Shown here: piece by piece, positions 40,965 through 50,409 of the stretch | Layout: each line of letters starts with the position of its first letter | Numbering within the stretch: position 1 is the stretch's first letter | Source: Enhygromyxa salina | Lineage (GTDB): Bacteria > Myxococcota_A > Polyangia > Nannocystales > Nannocystaceae | Assembly (NCBI RefSeq): GCF_002994635.1 | Contig: NZ_PVNL01000142.1 | Location: 1 to 64,000 of the forward strand | Length of the DNA: 64,000 nucleotides | Direction: 5' to 3' | Program-made: the position numbers and the translations under genes | The notes under the pieces: model-generated | Told to the model about the DNA's origin: nothing | What the model saw: the letters and a program-made list of their open reading frames with translations, nothing else | Database searches by the model: none

Positions 40965-43900
40965 TCAGGTGTCGAAGCTGCGCGCGTCGCCAGACGGCTC
41001 GGCGAGCGTGCCGGTCATCAACAGCCGGGCGTGGCCAGCGTGGAACGCGAGCTCGTCTTCGTCGGTGACCTCGTCGAGCCAGCGATTGAGCGCGGTGTAG
41101 GCCACGGAGGCCAGAAAGCTGACCCAGATCGGATCGGGATCGGCGAGCGCCCGCACGAACCGAGGGTGCTCACTGTCGAAGATCACGCGGTCGTCGATCT
41201 TCACGAGCTCGCGCCCGGGGCCCGGCTCGGCGTGGATGCAGTCGAGCAGGCCTTCGGTCAGCATGATCTGCGCGCGGCTGCGCAGCAGCCGAAGCTCCGC
41301 GCGCACGCGCTCGAGCAGCTCGCCAACATAATCTGGCTCTGGCTCTGGCTCCGGTAGCGGCGCCGGGATCGGCGTGACCTCGACAGGGTCGGCGACGGGC
41401 GAGCCCAGCTCCTCCGCCATGACCTCGAGATCCGAGCGGCTGAACTCGAGCGGGTCGTCGTCGTCTGCCGGTTCCTGGATCGCGGGCGTGAGCTCCGGAT
41501 CGGGCACCGACGGCGGCGACTCCAGCGTGTCCAGGGCCTCCTGGGCGTGCGCCACCGGATCGAACCCGGGCACATCTGGATCCCAGATCTTCAAGTAGGC
41601 CAGCTCGAGCGGCCGCACCCGGCACGCCACGCTCGAGCTGATCAGCGCACCCGTCGCCAGCCGCAGCAGCGGCTCCTCGTTCAGCCGTCGCTCGAGGTTA
41701 CCCAGGATCGCGTCGAAGCTGTCACCGCGCAGGCGCGCGCGGGCCAGGTTCACGACCGCGGTGCGCAGCAGTTCAATCGCGACAGCGCGACGACGGGCGA
41801 CCTCTGGATTCGAGAACTCGACGGTCTCGGGCCGCGCGAGCTGAGCCTGGTGGTCGCTGAGCAGCGTCGAGTACAGGTTGATGATCCGCGCGTCGAGGTA
41901 GCGCCGCTGGGCCCCAGACAGCTCGACCGTCTCGAAGCGATCGTCGACATCCAGGGTTCCAGTGACGACGCCCTGAGCCGGGAGCAGCTCGAGCGGGCGC
42001 TGAAGCTCGACGACCTTGGCCTCGCTGCCGAACGCGACCGCGTGCTTGAACGGGTGCTCGTCGGGCAGCCACAAGCTTCCCTGGAGCCCATGCCGGTTGA
42101 GCTCGGCCGAGGCGAGCGACCGCTCGAGCGCCGTGATCGGGAGCGACGGCAGGTCCGGGGCCGCGGCTCGCCGCTTGGCGCCGGTGACCTGGTCGCGCCA
42201 GCGCCCGCTGAAGTCCTCGATCTTGGCGAACAGGTGCTCGAGCGCCGCGAGCGTGGGCCCGTGCGCGTGCACGACCGGAAACCGGGGCGCGACCGCGTGA
42301 TGGTGGTGGTGGTGGACGTAATACAGGCAACCCTGGCCCTTCGCGCGGGTCGTTAATTGCTCGAGCGTGCGCGCGCGGCCGTCGACGTCCTCGAACAGCT
42401 CGAGCTTGGCGAACGCCTGACCGGCCGGGCTGAGTCGATTGGGGAGATCGCCAGCCCGGGGGCTGTGGCGGCGCCAGTGGGCGAAGATCCAGCTGCGCGC
42501 CAACCCCCGGGCGTGCTCGTCGAGGCTGGGGTAGCGGTGGGCGAGCGCTGGGAGCAGCTGATCCGAGAGCACCTCGGACAGCATCAGCCGCAGCGCGGCC
42601 ATGCGCGCGCTGGTGGTGTTGACCGAGGCATAGTCAGCGGTGAGCTCCGCGTGCGGATCATCGACGATGCCGATCACGGGCACGCCCGCGTGAATCTCCA
42701 GCTCCTCCACGACCCGGCGATCATGGCAGAGGGTGATGCGCATGCTCCCGCCCTCGCCCGCCGTCCACCTGGGGATCGCCAGCTCACCCACGAACTCGTC
42801 GCGGTCGATCTCGACCCCGACCAGGCGATCGTGATCGGCCACGCGGATCTGCTCGAGCCGCGCGCGCGACTCGAAGCGCTGCTGGTGGCGACGCTCGTGA
42901 ATCCACGCCGACGCCTCGGTCAGCCGCTCGCGGCCAAACAGACGGATCAGCGCGACGTGGTCGATGTCGTCGGCGCACACGATCGCCCGCTCGTCACCGT
43001 CCCAGCGCAGCGAGGGATCTTCGACGTAGCCGAGCTCGTTGCTGCGCTCGTACTCGACGGTCAGCTGGGCCAGGCTCATGGACTTGCCCGAGGTCAGGGC
43101 CACCATTGGCACGGCCTCGAGCTGCGCGTAGCACTCGAGCAATTGCCGGTGAAACTCGCGGTTGGTCACCGTTGCGTTGGCTCGACCGGCGCGACCACTG
43201 AGCGAGAGGATCGCCTCACGGGTCGGGACCGCGCCGTCGTCGAGCAACATCGTGATCGCCTCGCGCAGATCCGGCAGCCGGATGCCCGGAAACAGGGTCA
43301 TCACGTCGAGGTAAGCCGCGACCGCGGCCGCGTGATCCGCTCCGTAGTGCCGACGCAGCGATCGCCACGCGCGGACGTGCTCGACGCTGACAAACGGCGA
43401 CAGCATCGCCAACCACAGCAGCCGCCGGGTGTCGTCGGCTGGGCGCTGGGCCCCAGCCGCCTCCACGCAGGCAAGGATGATCTCGACCAGCCCGGACTCG
43501 ACCGCGTCGATCAGGGGCTGCTTGCTGCCGGTGAGCGCGTCCCAGTTCTCGTTGGTCGGCGCGCGCTCCCAGGCCAAGACCGCCTCGACGCCCGGTAGCC
43601 AGCTGCGCTCCTCGACCACGCACAGCGAGCGATCATCGGTGAGCACCTCGATCTTCACGCGCCGGGCCGCGCTCGGATCCCAGTCGCGGACCCGGACGAC
43701 GTCGATCCCCACGAACCCGCTGATCTTGCCGACCGTGTCGTCGCCGGGCTGCTCGACCCGGGTCGTCCAGGTCACCGCGGGTGGCGACGCGAACCGCTGC
43801 GGCTTGGCCTCGAACCGGCGTCGGCCCAGCTCGCTCCCGTAGGCCTTGGTGTCGTTGTGGAGCGCGGCGTGACCGAACGCTGCGATCAGCAAGCGACGGT

Positions 43901-45938
43901 CGTCGGCGTCGGCGTGGATCAGGAGCTCGTCGACCAGCCCGGAGATGGGCGCCGAGCGCTCGACGAACAGCACCTTGCCGGGCTGGCGCGCGCGTGTGTG
44001 GCGATCATGGTCGATGTCGACGAGCGTGACCCGGCGCTGATCGACCGTCACGAAGCTGATCGCGCGCGCCAGCGCGTTGGGCTGGGCTTCGGCGCCCTCG
44101 CTCCCCAACCCAAACTCGGGGGTCAGCTTGGGCTCGCCGAGCGCAACGAGCAATTGCTTGGCCAGCTCCGCCTCGAACCCAAACGCCGAGAGCCACTCGA
44201 ACGCGAACCTGGGTCGGGTGACCGTGAGCACGCAGCGGCGCGCCGCGTCGCCGAGCTCGCCGCCGATCCCGGCCCCCGCGACCGTCGACAGCTGAATCAA
44301 TCCAGGCAGCTGGGTCAGCAGCAACATCAGCGCGGTCGCGTAGGCGTGGTCGTGGCGCGGGCGGGTGTAGTCGCGGATCGGCTGGAACGGCCCGGTGATC
44401 ACGGCGCACACGCCAATGAAGCCCAGGTCGAGCTCGAGCTCGCACAGCAGACACCCGTCTAACACGATCCGCACCGAGCTGCGCTGGCCTGGGCGCAGCG
44501 ACGCGCACCCGCGGACCTCGCCCTGCTCGAAGCGGACGACCGGACCCGGCGTGCCGCGAGGTAGATCGATCGCGTGGGGCAGCGATCGCCACCGACGACG
44601 GTTGAGCTCCCACGGGACCTCGCGCTCGAGCGCCTCGGTCACCGAGCTGGCCTCCGGGTAGACCCGCAGCAGCCCCGCGGCCTCGGCCGTGCCGCCGAGC
44701 ACGTGGACCACCGGGCCCCAGTCCTGCGGCGTCACGCCGTCGAACTCACGGTTGGTATACATGATCCCGCGCTCGGGATCGGCCCGCTCGACGAGGGCCC
44801 GCGGGCTCAGCCAGCGCCGATCCACGGTCCGCCAGATCGGCATGCCAGCCACCAGCGACAGCGGGCTCTCGTTGAGTACCAACCACTGCGGATCGCCCCA
44901 GCGGATGAAGCAGTCGCGGATCAGATCGAACACGGCGTTGCTGGTGGGCACGGTCTGCTCGGTGAAGTCCCCCGCGGCCCAGGCCCGCACGAGGTTGCCC
45001 AGCACCTGATCGCGGGCGGCACCGATCGCCTTCAGCGTCGCTTCATAGGTTGGATCGGTGCGGACCACATCACCCTGGGACACGTCCTTGCGAAACCGTG
45101 CACAGTCGACCCAAAACCACAGCCCGGGGATGCTGTCGCTCAGCTCGTGCGTCGCGATCTCCACGCCGTTGGACAGCAACACCATCGCCGAGCGCGAGCT
45201 GCCCCACCCGCTCCGCTCAAACCCTGCTGCGCCCTGCATGTGCTCCGCCTCAAATCGCGCCCCGGCGATCAGCGCGTCGGGCAGCCCGCTGCTGACGCGC
45301 ACACCGTCGAGCGTGATCGCGCACGACGAGAACGCGCAGCGCTCACGGATCAGCCGCTCCTCGGGGATCTTGCCGCCCAGATCATTGAGAAAGCGAACCA
45401 ACAACCCCGGACGGAACCGCTCCTTGACGTGGATCGTCGTCCACGGCGGCATCGTGGCTTCAGTCGGTGGGCTCAGCGGCGCGTCGTGCTGCGTGATCTC
45501 GTCTTCGGCGTCGGGTCGCAGCAACGCCGAGACCGCGTGCGGTCGCTGGCCCTGATCGAGCGTGACGCTCTCGATCCGGACCCAGCGGGGGTTGAGGGCC
45601 ATCACCGCGTTGCAGGCCAGCGCCAGCTCCCGCCGCGACCGAACCTCCACGCTGCTGCGATCGACGAACAGCGAGGCGTAGAGCTCCTGCAAGTCCTCCC
45701 AGGTGAGGCCCGCGTCGAAGCGCATCCGCATGTCGTCGCTGTCGATCTCGAAGCTGATCGTGGTCGCGCCCCGCAGCACCGCGGCCTCGACCAGCAGCAG
45801 CACGTAGCGGTGAGGATCGGCCAGCTGAAACTGCCGCATCTTCTCGCGGGCCTTCTCGCGATCGAGCGAGAACGATCCGGCGGAGTCGAATTGCGCCTCG
45901 GTCTGCAATCCGGCGATTAGCTCAGCGGCTTTGGACAT
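40965..45938 (-). CDS. Giant (1657-residue) partner of HSP90-like ATPase, pseudo-GHKL N-terminus
   Basis: This 1657-residue protein starts at ATG 45938, inside the upstream gene by 22 bases. Family not recognised as a whole. Residues 20-120 resemble a degenerate GHKL/HSP90 N-domain: SLDREKAREKMRQFQLADPH, VLLLVEAAVLRGATTISFEI, MRMRFDAGLTWEDLQELYAS and RRELALACNAVMALNP. The N-box Asn and the glycine-rich lid are missing, so it should not hydrolyse ATP. The remainder is a long mixed alpha/beta chain without obvious repeats or membrane segments. It carries a natural six-histidine run (about residue 1210, in YYVHHHHHHAVAP) and an acidic linker before the last 130 residues. It is presumably the structural partner or client-binding platform of the ATPase encoded just upstream. 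Cytoplasmic. Confidence 0.78.
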   Translation of the reverse strand: MSKAAELIAGLQTEAQFDSAGSFSLDREKAREKMRQFQLADPHRYVLLLVEAAVLRGATTISFEIDSDDMRMRFDAGLTWEDLQELYASLFVDRSSVEVRSRRELALACNAVMALNPRWVRIESVTLDQGQRPHAVSALLRPDAEDEITQHDAPLSPPTEATMPPWTTIHVKERFRPGLLVRFLNDLGGKIPEERLIRERCAFSSCAITLDGVRVSSGLPDALIAGARFEAEHMQGAAGFERSGWGSSRSAMVLLSNGVEIATHELSDSIPGLWFWVDCARFRKDVSQGDVVRTDPTYEATLKAIGAARDQVLGNLVRAWAAGDFTEQTVPTSNAVFDLIRDCFIRWGDPQWLVLNESPLSLVAGMPIWRTVDRRWLSPRALVERADPERGIMYTNREFDGVTPQDWGPVVHVLGGTAEAAGLLRVYPEASSVTEALEREVPWELNRRRWRSLPHAIDLPRGTPGPVVRFEQGEVRGCASLRPGQRSSVRIVLDGCLLCELELDLGFIGVCAVITGPFQPIRDYTRPRHDHAYATALMLLLTQLPGLIQLSTVAGAGIGGELGDAARRCVLTVTRPRFAFEWLSAFGFEAELAKQLLVALGEPKLTPEFGLGSEGAEAQPNALARAISFVTVDQRRVTLVDIDHDRHTRARQPGKVLFVERSAPISGLVDELLIHADADDRRLLIAAFGHAALHNDTKAYGSELGRRRFEAKPQRFASPPAVTWTTRVEQPGDDTVGKISGFVGIDVVRVRDWDPSAARRVKIEVLTDDRSLCVVEERSWLPGVEAVLAWERAPTNENWDALTGSKQPLIDAVESGLVEIILACVEAAGAQRPADDTRRLLWLAMLSPFVSVEHVRAWRSLRRHYGADHAAAVAAYLDVMTLFPGIRLPDLREAITMLLDDGAVPTREAILSLSGRAGRANATVTNREFHRQLLECYAQLEAVPMVALTSGKSMSLAQLTVEYERSNELGYVEDPSLRWDGDERAIVCADDIDHVALIRLFGRERLTEASAWIHERRHQQRFESRARLEQIRVADHDRLVGVEIDRDEFVGELAIPRWTAGEGGSMRITLCHDRRVVEELEIHAGVPVIGIVDDPHAELTADYASVNTTSARMAALRLMLSEVLSDQLLPALAHRYPSLDEHARGLARSWIFAHWRRHSPRAGDLPNRLSPAGQAFAKLELFEDVDGRARTLEQLTTRAKGQGCLYYVHHHHHHAVAPRFPVVHAHGPTLAALEHLFAKIEDFSGRWRDQVTGAKRRAAAPDLPSLPITALERSLASAELNRHGLQGSLWLPDEHPFKHAVAFGSEAKVVELQRPLELLPAQGVVTGTLDVDDRFETVELSGAQRRYLDARIINLYSTLLSDHQAQLARPETVEFSNPEVARRRAVAIELLRTAVVNLARARLRGDSFDAILGNLERRLNEEPLLRLATGALISSSVACRVRPLELAYLKIWDPDVPGFDPVAHAQEALDTLESPPSVPDPELTPAIQEPADDDDPLEFSRSDLEVMAEELGSPVADPVEVTPIPAPLPEPEPEPDYVGELLERVRAELRLLRSRAQIMLTEGLLDCIHAEPGPGRELVKIDDRVIFDSEHPRFVRALADPDPIWVSFLASVAYTALNRWLDEVTDEDELAFHAGHARLLMTGTLAEPSGDARSFDT

Positions 45939-47623
45939 CGTGTCTCCCGGTAGCGCATGGACAGGTCGGCCAGGTCCGAGTCGTCGGCGGCCGAGATCGA
46001 CCCACCGAGCAGCAAGAACAGCTTGACGAGCTGGTAGGCCGCGAGCTCGGGCTCGCGCTGTGCCAGGCCCAGCAGCGTGCGGACGGTGGGGTGATCGGCG
46101 TCGACGACCAGCACGCGTCGACGCGAGAACAGGCGCCGACCGATCTCACCGGCCTCGGCGACGGGGGTGACCTCGCCGAACTCGCGCTGGGTGATCGCCG
46201 CGCGCCCACCCAGCAGGCTGCCGCTCGCGGCGAACCGGCCAAACGTCACCTTGGCGATCCGGTGCTCGCTGTCGTGGAGCAGCCGATGGGCCGTGCTGCC
46301 GAGCCCGGCCCACTGCCGCTGCTCGGCGAGCTCGGGCGCGAGCGGCATGAAGTAGCGCTGGCCCACCCACGCACCGCCGCCGGTCGTGGGGCTGAGCAGC
46401 TTGCACGCTTGCAGCAGCGGCGCGAGCACGGTCTGGTCGAGGCGCGGGGCGTCATGATCGGCCTCGTTGACGCCGCCGTAGGCCAGGATCACCGCGCGGT
46501 CCTCGGCCTCGACCGCGTCGCTCAGCGGCGTGCGCCGACTCGAGAACAACGGGCCGGCCTCCCCCAGCGCCTTGCGCAGCTCCGCCCAGGTCCAGATCCG
46601 ACCGCTCGGGCTGCGCGCGCAGGCCCAGCTACCCAGACTCCGGGGCAGCCCGCCGTTGTCGCTGAGGTGCCAGACCGCGGCCTCGTAGAGCACGACCAGC
46701 GTTGCGACGTCTGGGCCCGGGTCCGCGCGAACCTCCGCGTCGAGCAGCTCGAACACGCGCTCGCGCAGCTTCCCGCGGGCGAGCTCGCGCAGCCGCGAGA
46801 CCACCTTGTTGAAGTGCCCGTCCTTGATCACGTCGTCGCGGGTCAGCGTGTGCTCGAGGTAGCGCGACGAGACCTTGAACACGAGCCCGAGCAGCTCCTG
46901 GATCGCCGAGCCGTGGGTCGCGTCGGCCTGAACCAGCGTCAGGCCGCCGTTGAAGAACGCGTGCAGGGTCTCGCGCGCGGGTCGGTGACCAATGTGGATG
47001 TGCGAGAATTCATCCTCGTAGGCGACGGCCACGGCGGCCTCGAGCCCGAACCGCTCGGACACCTGCTCGCCGCAGAACCGGACCTCACCGTTGGCGTGGC
47101 CACACCAGTAGCGCACGACCTGGCGGGCCCGGACCACGAACTCGTCGTAGTCGTCGCGGGTCGAGTTCTTGATGATCCGGATCGTCGTGCCCTCGATCGC
47201 CTGGTCGAGCCGCAGTCGCTTGAACTTGCGCTCGCGATCGAACAGCACCCGCCACGCCTCACCGGCCCGCGCGGTATCGACACACACGGCGTCGGGCTCG
47301 ATCGCGAACACCGACACGAAGCCAATCCCGAACTTGCCGATCTTGGTCATGTCGCCGTCCTTGGCCGACGAGAACAGCCGGGTCAGCTTGCTGTCGATGA
47401 TCGCCCGATCCATGCCCTCGCCGTAGTCGGTGACGGTCACGATCATCGCGCCCCTGTCCCCCTGCGCGGCGCTCGCCTCGAACTCGAAGTCGATGTCGAC
47501 CTCGTCGCTGCCGGCGTCGAGCGCGTTTTGAATCAGCTCGCGGAAGAACGACATCGGATCCGAGAACTGATTAATCAGATCGTCGAGCGCGTCGCCGACA
47601 TCGACCGGTGCGGGGCTGCCCAT
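45917..47623 (-). CDS. HSP90-like GHKL ATPase
   Basis: This 568-residue protein starts at ATG 47623; a TTG three codons upstream is less likely. The N-terminal ATPase domain has all Bergerat-fold motifs: FFRELIQNALDAGSDEVDI (E29, N33), VTDYGEGMD (D66 and glycines), and KIGKFGIGFVSVFAIEP (lid). GTTIRIIKNS corresponds to the final ATP-contact strand. The middle region, with RYWCGHANGEVRFCGEQVSE and KVSSRYLEHTLTRDDVI, resembles the HtpG middle domain, but the C-terminal dimerisation domain of HSP90 is not evident. It is therefore HSP90-like rather than HtpG itself. It is translationally coupled (22-base overlap) to a 1657-residue partner, making a two-gene operon. ATP-driven remodelling is inferred from the fold only. 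Confidence 0.88.
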   Translation of the reverse strand: MGSPAPVDVGDALDDLINQFSDPMSFFRELIQNALDAGSDEVDIDFEFEASAAQGDRGAMIVTVTDYGEGMDRAIIDSKLTRLFSSAKDGDMTKIGKFGIGFVSVFAIEPDAVCVDTARAGEAWRVLFDRERKFKRLRLDQAIEGTTIRIIKNSTRDDYDEFVVRARQVVRYWCGHANGEVRFCGEQVSERFGLEAAVAVAYEDEFSHIHIGHRPARETLHAFFNGGLTLVQADATHGSAIQELLGLVFKVSSRYLEHTLTRDDVIKDGHFNKVVSRLRELARGKLRERVFELLDAEVRADPGPDVATLVVLYEAAVWHLSDNGGLPRSLGSWACARSPSGRIWTWAELRKALGEAGPLFSSRRTPLSDAVEAEDRAVILAYGGVNEADHDAPRLDQTVLAPLLQACKLLSPTTGGGAWVGQRYFMPLAPELAEQRQWAGLGSTAHRLLHDSEHRIAKVTFGRFAASGSLLGGRAAITQREFGEVTPVAEAGEIGRRLFSRRRVLVVDADHPTVRTLLGLAQREPELAAYQLVKLFLLLGGSISAADDSDLADLSMRYRETRCPKPLS

Positions 47624-47952
47624 GGCTGGCAACGGTAGCGCGATCTGGAGCCTTCCTGCTCGACGCGCCCTCCTGCGTCACCACAGCCCCAAACCCCAGC
47701 GTTAGCCGCGCCGAGCCCCGCTCGCGGGAGACCCGAGCCGTCCACCGCCAAATTCCGCGGCGCGTCGAGTCCCCGGGGCGAGCTCGGTCAGCGCAAGAGC
47801 CAAACATCAGCGGTCTCGCGCGGACCGCCCACCCACGCGACCTCGGTCGGCCGGACCCACCGATCGAAGGGGCGTGCGCGGTATCGCTATGGATCAATAT
47901 TACTTCCCAGACTGCCACTCATATACCATCATGAGACCCGGGCGCGGAGCAC
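47624..47952. other. Divergent promoter region, 329 bp, no gene seen
   Basis: This lies between the HSP90-like and CotH-like genes. The right end (47880-47952) is noticeably AT-richer (for example TGGATCAATATTACTTCC), as expected of a promoter. The rest is GC-rich with no recognisable coding or RNA feature. A plus-strand open frame at 47608-47934 lacks protein character. Confidence 0.45.
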
Positions 47953-49425
47953 ATGCAAGACCATATTCCTCGAACTTTGATAGCACTTTGCGTAGGCCTG
48001 GCTGCAGCTTGTTCGGACCAGACAGTCTCCGACTCGACGAGCAACGCCGACGCAACCTCGACGGACAGCTCGAGCGCCGACACGGATCCGGCCGAGAGCG
48101 GCACCGACGGCGAGACCTCGGCCGAGACCTCGACCCAGACCGACACCGACACCGAGACCGGTCCGCTCGACGAGACCGACACCGAGACGGACACGGGCAC
48201 CGACGACGGGCCTCCGCCCGACATGGGCGTGCCGCCCGATCCCAACGAACAGATTCCGCCACCCGACGAGGAAGGCTGTCACGCGATCTACGCTCAGGAT
48301 CTACTGCCCACCTTCGAGCTCGTCATTCATCCGGTCGTCTGGGCGCAGCTCGAGACCGAGTGGCTCGAGGGCCAGATGAACGAGGATCTGGGCGTGAATC
48401 CCAAGCCCTATCACCCGCTTCAGGAGTTTCGGTATGGCGACATCGTCATCAAAGACGCCGAGATCCGCCTGCGCGGCAACCCAACCTATTGGTACCCCGA
48501 CGACAAGCTGCAGTTCCAGATCGGGTTTCACACCAACGACCCGGACGGGCGCTTCCTCGGGATCAAGCGGCTCGCCCTCGACGCCGCGACCTTCAACCGA
48601 CACTTGTTGCGCGACCGGCTGGCCTACGCGGTCATGCGCGACGTCGGGATCAAGGCCCCGTGCGCCAACAATGCCCGGGTGAACATCAACGGCGAGTATT
48701 ACGGGATCTTCACCAGCGTCGAGAAGGTCGACGAGGTGTTCCTCGAGCGCAATTTCGACGATCCCACGGGCGATCTGTGGAAGCGCGCCAATTGGGTCCT
48801 CAAGACCAACGAGGACACCTCCAACGACGACCGCGTCGACGCGATGCGGGACGCCGAGACGCTCGAGGAGCTGTTCACTTACCTCGACATCGAGCAGGCG
48901 CTGCGAGTGTTCGCCGCCGAGGCGGTGCTCCCCGACTCTGACGGCATGTGGGCCGGCGGGCTCAATTTCTACATGTACGATGAGCCGATCGGCGGCAAAT
49001 TCATGCTGCTGCCGTGGGACATGGACAACGTGTTCGAGCGCTTCAACGACGAGCCAGACGGTGAGTACCCGGTGAACCCCGATCCCTTCGTGTGGGAGAA
49101 GCCGACCACCCACGGCCGGCCGTGGTACGACATCCCGGTCGCCGATCCAACATGGTTCGCGCTCTACATCGATCTCATCGACGAGATCGTCCACGACGGC
49201 TACACCCCCGAAAAGATGCACGAACGGATCGACACCTGGTCCGCGCAGATCCACGACGCGGTGTTCGAGGACGTCAACAAGCCCTACTCCAACAACCTGT
49301 ACACCAACAAGGTCGCGGAGCTGCATGAATACGTGGACGGCCGCTACATCTTCGTCCACGAGTGGCTGCTGTGCTGGCAGGGCGGCGGCGTCGACAACGG
49401 CCAGGGCTACTGCGAACTCCCCTGA
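47953..49425 (+). CDS. CotH-like kinase-fold lipoprotein
   Basis: This 490-residue protein starts at ATG 47953. The signal peptide ends LAAACSD, a lipobox-type site, followed by a 100-residue Thr/Asp/Ser linker. The domain from residue 115 on has the CotH family pattern: AEIRLRGNPTYW, KLQFQIGFH, LDAATFNRHLLRDRLAYAVM, VNINGEYYGIFTSVEKVDEV and LLPWDMDNVFERF (the metal-binding DxD-like segment). CotH proteins are atypical protein kinases first known from Bacillus spore coats. Here the protein would be surface-anchored, so any phosphorylation would act outside the cytoplasm. It is convergent with a small lipoprotein gene; a strong hairpin separates the two. Confidence 0.85.
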   Translation: MQDHIPRTLIALCVGLAAACSDQTVSDSTSNADATSTDSSSADTDPAESGTDGETSAETSTQTDTDTETGPLDETDTETDTGTDDGPPPDMGVPPDPNEQIPPPDEEGCHAIYAQDLLPTFELVIHPVVWAQLETEWLEGQMNEDLGVNPKPYHPLQEFRYGDIVIKDAEIRLRGNPTYWYPDDKLQFQIGFHTNDPDGRFLGIKRLALDAATFNRHLLRDRLAYAVMRDVGIKAPCANNARVNINGEYYGIFTSVEKVDEVFLERNFDDPTGDLWKRANWVLKTNEDTSNDDRVDAMRDAETLEELFTYLDIEQALRVFAAEAVLPDSDGMWAGGLNFYMYDEPIGGKFMLLPWDMDNVFERFNDEPDGEYPVNPDPFVWEKPTTHGRPWYDIPVADPTWFALYIDLIDEIVHDGYTPEKMHERIDTWSAQIHDAVFEDVNKPYSNNLYTNKVAELHEYVDGRYIFVHEWLLCWQGGGVDNGQGYCELP

Positions 49426-49446
49426 CCTGGGGCGCTGACTGGACCG

Positions 49447-49465
49447 CCCCCGGGAGCTCCGGGGG
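49447..49465. terminator. Bidirectional hairpin terminator between convergent genes
   Basis: CCCCCGG and CCGGGGG pair with a GAGCT loop, 22 bases past the CotH stop and adjacent to the stop of the minus-strand lipoprotein gene. No long T-run is present. Confidence 0.5.
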
Positions 49466-50356
49466 TCAGGGCAGGTCCACACCACCGGGGAGCGACACGC
49501 TGGCCAGCTCCTCGATGCGGGAGTCGGCCGGGCGCTCCTCGCGAATCTTGCCGACCCCGTACGCGTACCACGACACCACGATCTCGCCAGCGGCCCCGCC
49601 TGCGCTGCGGACCCGCTCGACCTGCACGCAGTCGAAGGTGCCCGCGGGGACCGTGATCTTCTCGTTGACGGCCTTCACCGTGAAGATGTGGGCGCGGGCC
49701 TCGACGCTGGGGTTGAGGCCGTTGCCGTCATACTCGGTGCGATCGTAGAAGAACTCTTCGCTGAAATCGACCGTGTCCCAGCTGTCGTCGACGCGGGCGA
49801 AGCCGGGATCATAGTCGACGATCATCACGGTCCCGCTGTCGGACTTGATCTCTTTGTGTACACGGCTGGACAGCGTGCCGTCGCGGACGATCACGCTCTC
49901 GGTCCACTCACCCTTGGCGTTGATGTTGTCGACGATCATCCACGCCGTCTCGCCCTCCCAGTCGATCTCCGTGGTGTTGACGATCTCCATGCCGAGCACC
50001 TGGCCGTTGGTGTTCTTCGCAATGTAGGTCCACGTCGCGCCGTCCGCGAGCGGGTACAGGGTGTCGTCGAATTCCCCGGTGTCGCTGGTGTCGCTCGTGT
50101 CGTCGGTGTCGTCGGGATCGGTGGTGGTCGCGTCCGTGTCCTCGGTGTCGCTGGTGTCCGGCTCGTCCGTGCCGTCGCTCGTCGACGGATCTGTGGTCTC
50201 GCCGTCGGTGTCCGCCTCGGTCTCATCGTCTCCGACCGTGCCAGACGAACCCGGTGGCGGCGGCTGGTTGCAGCCCAGCGCCGCGCTGGCCAGCAGCGGC
50301 GCGAGCAGCGACAGACCCGACCACGAACGATGATGGATAGCTCGACGAGTGTGCAT
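49466..50356 (-). CDS. Lipoprotein with Thr/Asp linker, unknown
   Basis: This 296-residue protein starts at ATG 50356. The signal peptide ends ASAALGC, a lipobox. A linker rich in Thr, Asp, Ser and Glu (about residues 40-95) follows. Then comes one beta-rich domain of about 195 residues: LYPLADGATWTYIAKN, GMEIVNTTEIDWEGETAWM, VIVRDGTLSSRVHKEIK, ITVPAGTFDCVQVERVRS and IVVSWYAYGVGKIREER. The domain's end (WYAYGVGKI) resembles the close of several lipid-binding-like beta-barrel lipoproteins seen in Myxobacteria, but I cannot name the family. It stands upstream of the CotH terminator and downstream of the second DUF1552 gene, which lies further right. Confidence 0.7.
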   Translation of the reverse strand: MHTRRAIHHRSWSGLSLLAPLLASAALGCNQPPPPGSSGTVGDDETEADTDGETTDPSTSDGTDEPDTSDTEDTDATTTDPDDTDDTSDTSDTGEFDDTLYPLADGATWTYIAKNTNGQVLGMEIVNTTEIDWEGETAWMIVDNINAKGEWTESVIVRDGTLSSRVHKEIKSDSGTVMIVDYDPGFARVDDSWDTVDFSEEFFYDRTEYDGNGLNPSVEARAHIFTVKAVNEKITVPAGTFDCVQVERVRSAGGAAGEIVVSWYAYGVGKIREERPADSRIEELASVSLPGGVDLP

Positions 50357-50409
50357 GACGAAGGGGTCTCTGGATCAGGTGGAGGACGTGGGTCTCAGGT
50401 CAACTCGAG

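Noticed and set aside
47608..47934. Plus-strand 108-residue open frame upstream of the CotH-like gene
   Set aside because: No conserved features, low-complexity Arg/Pro composition and no ribosome site.
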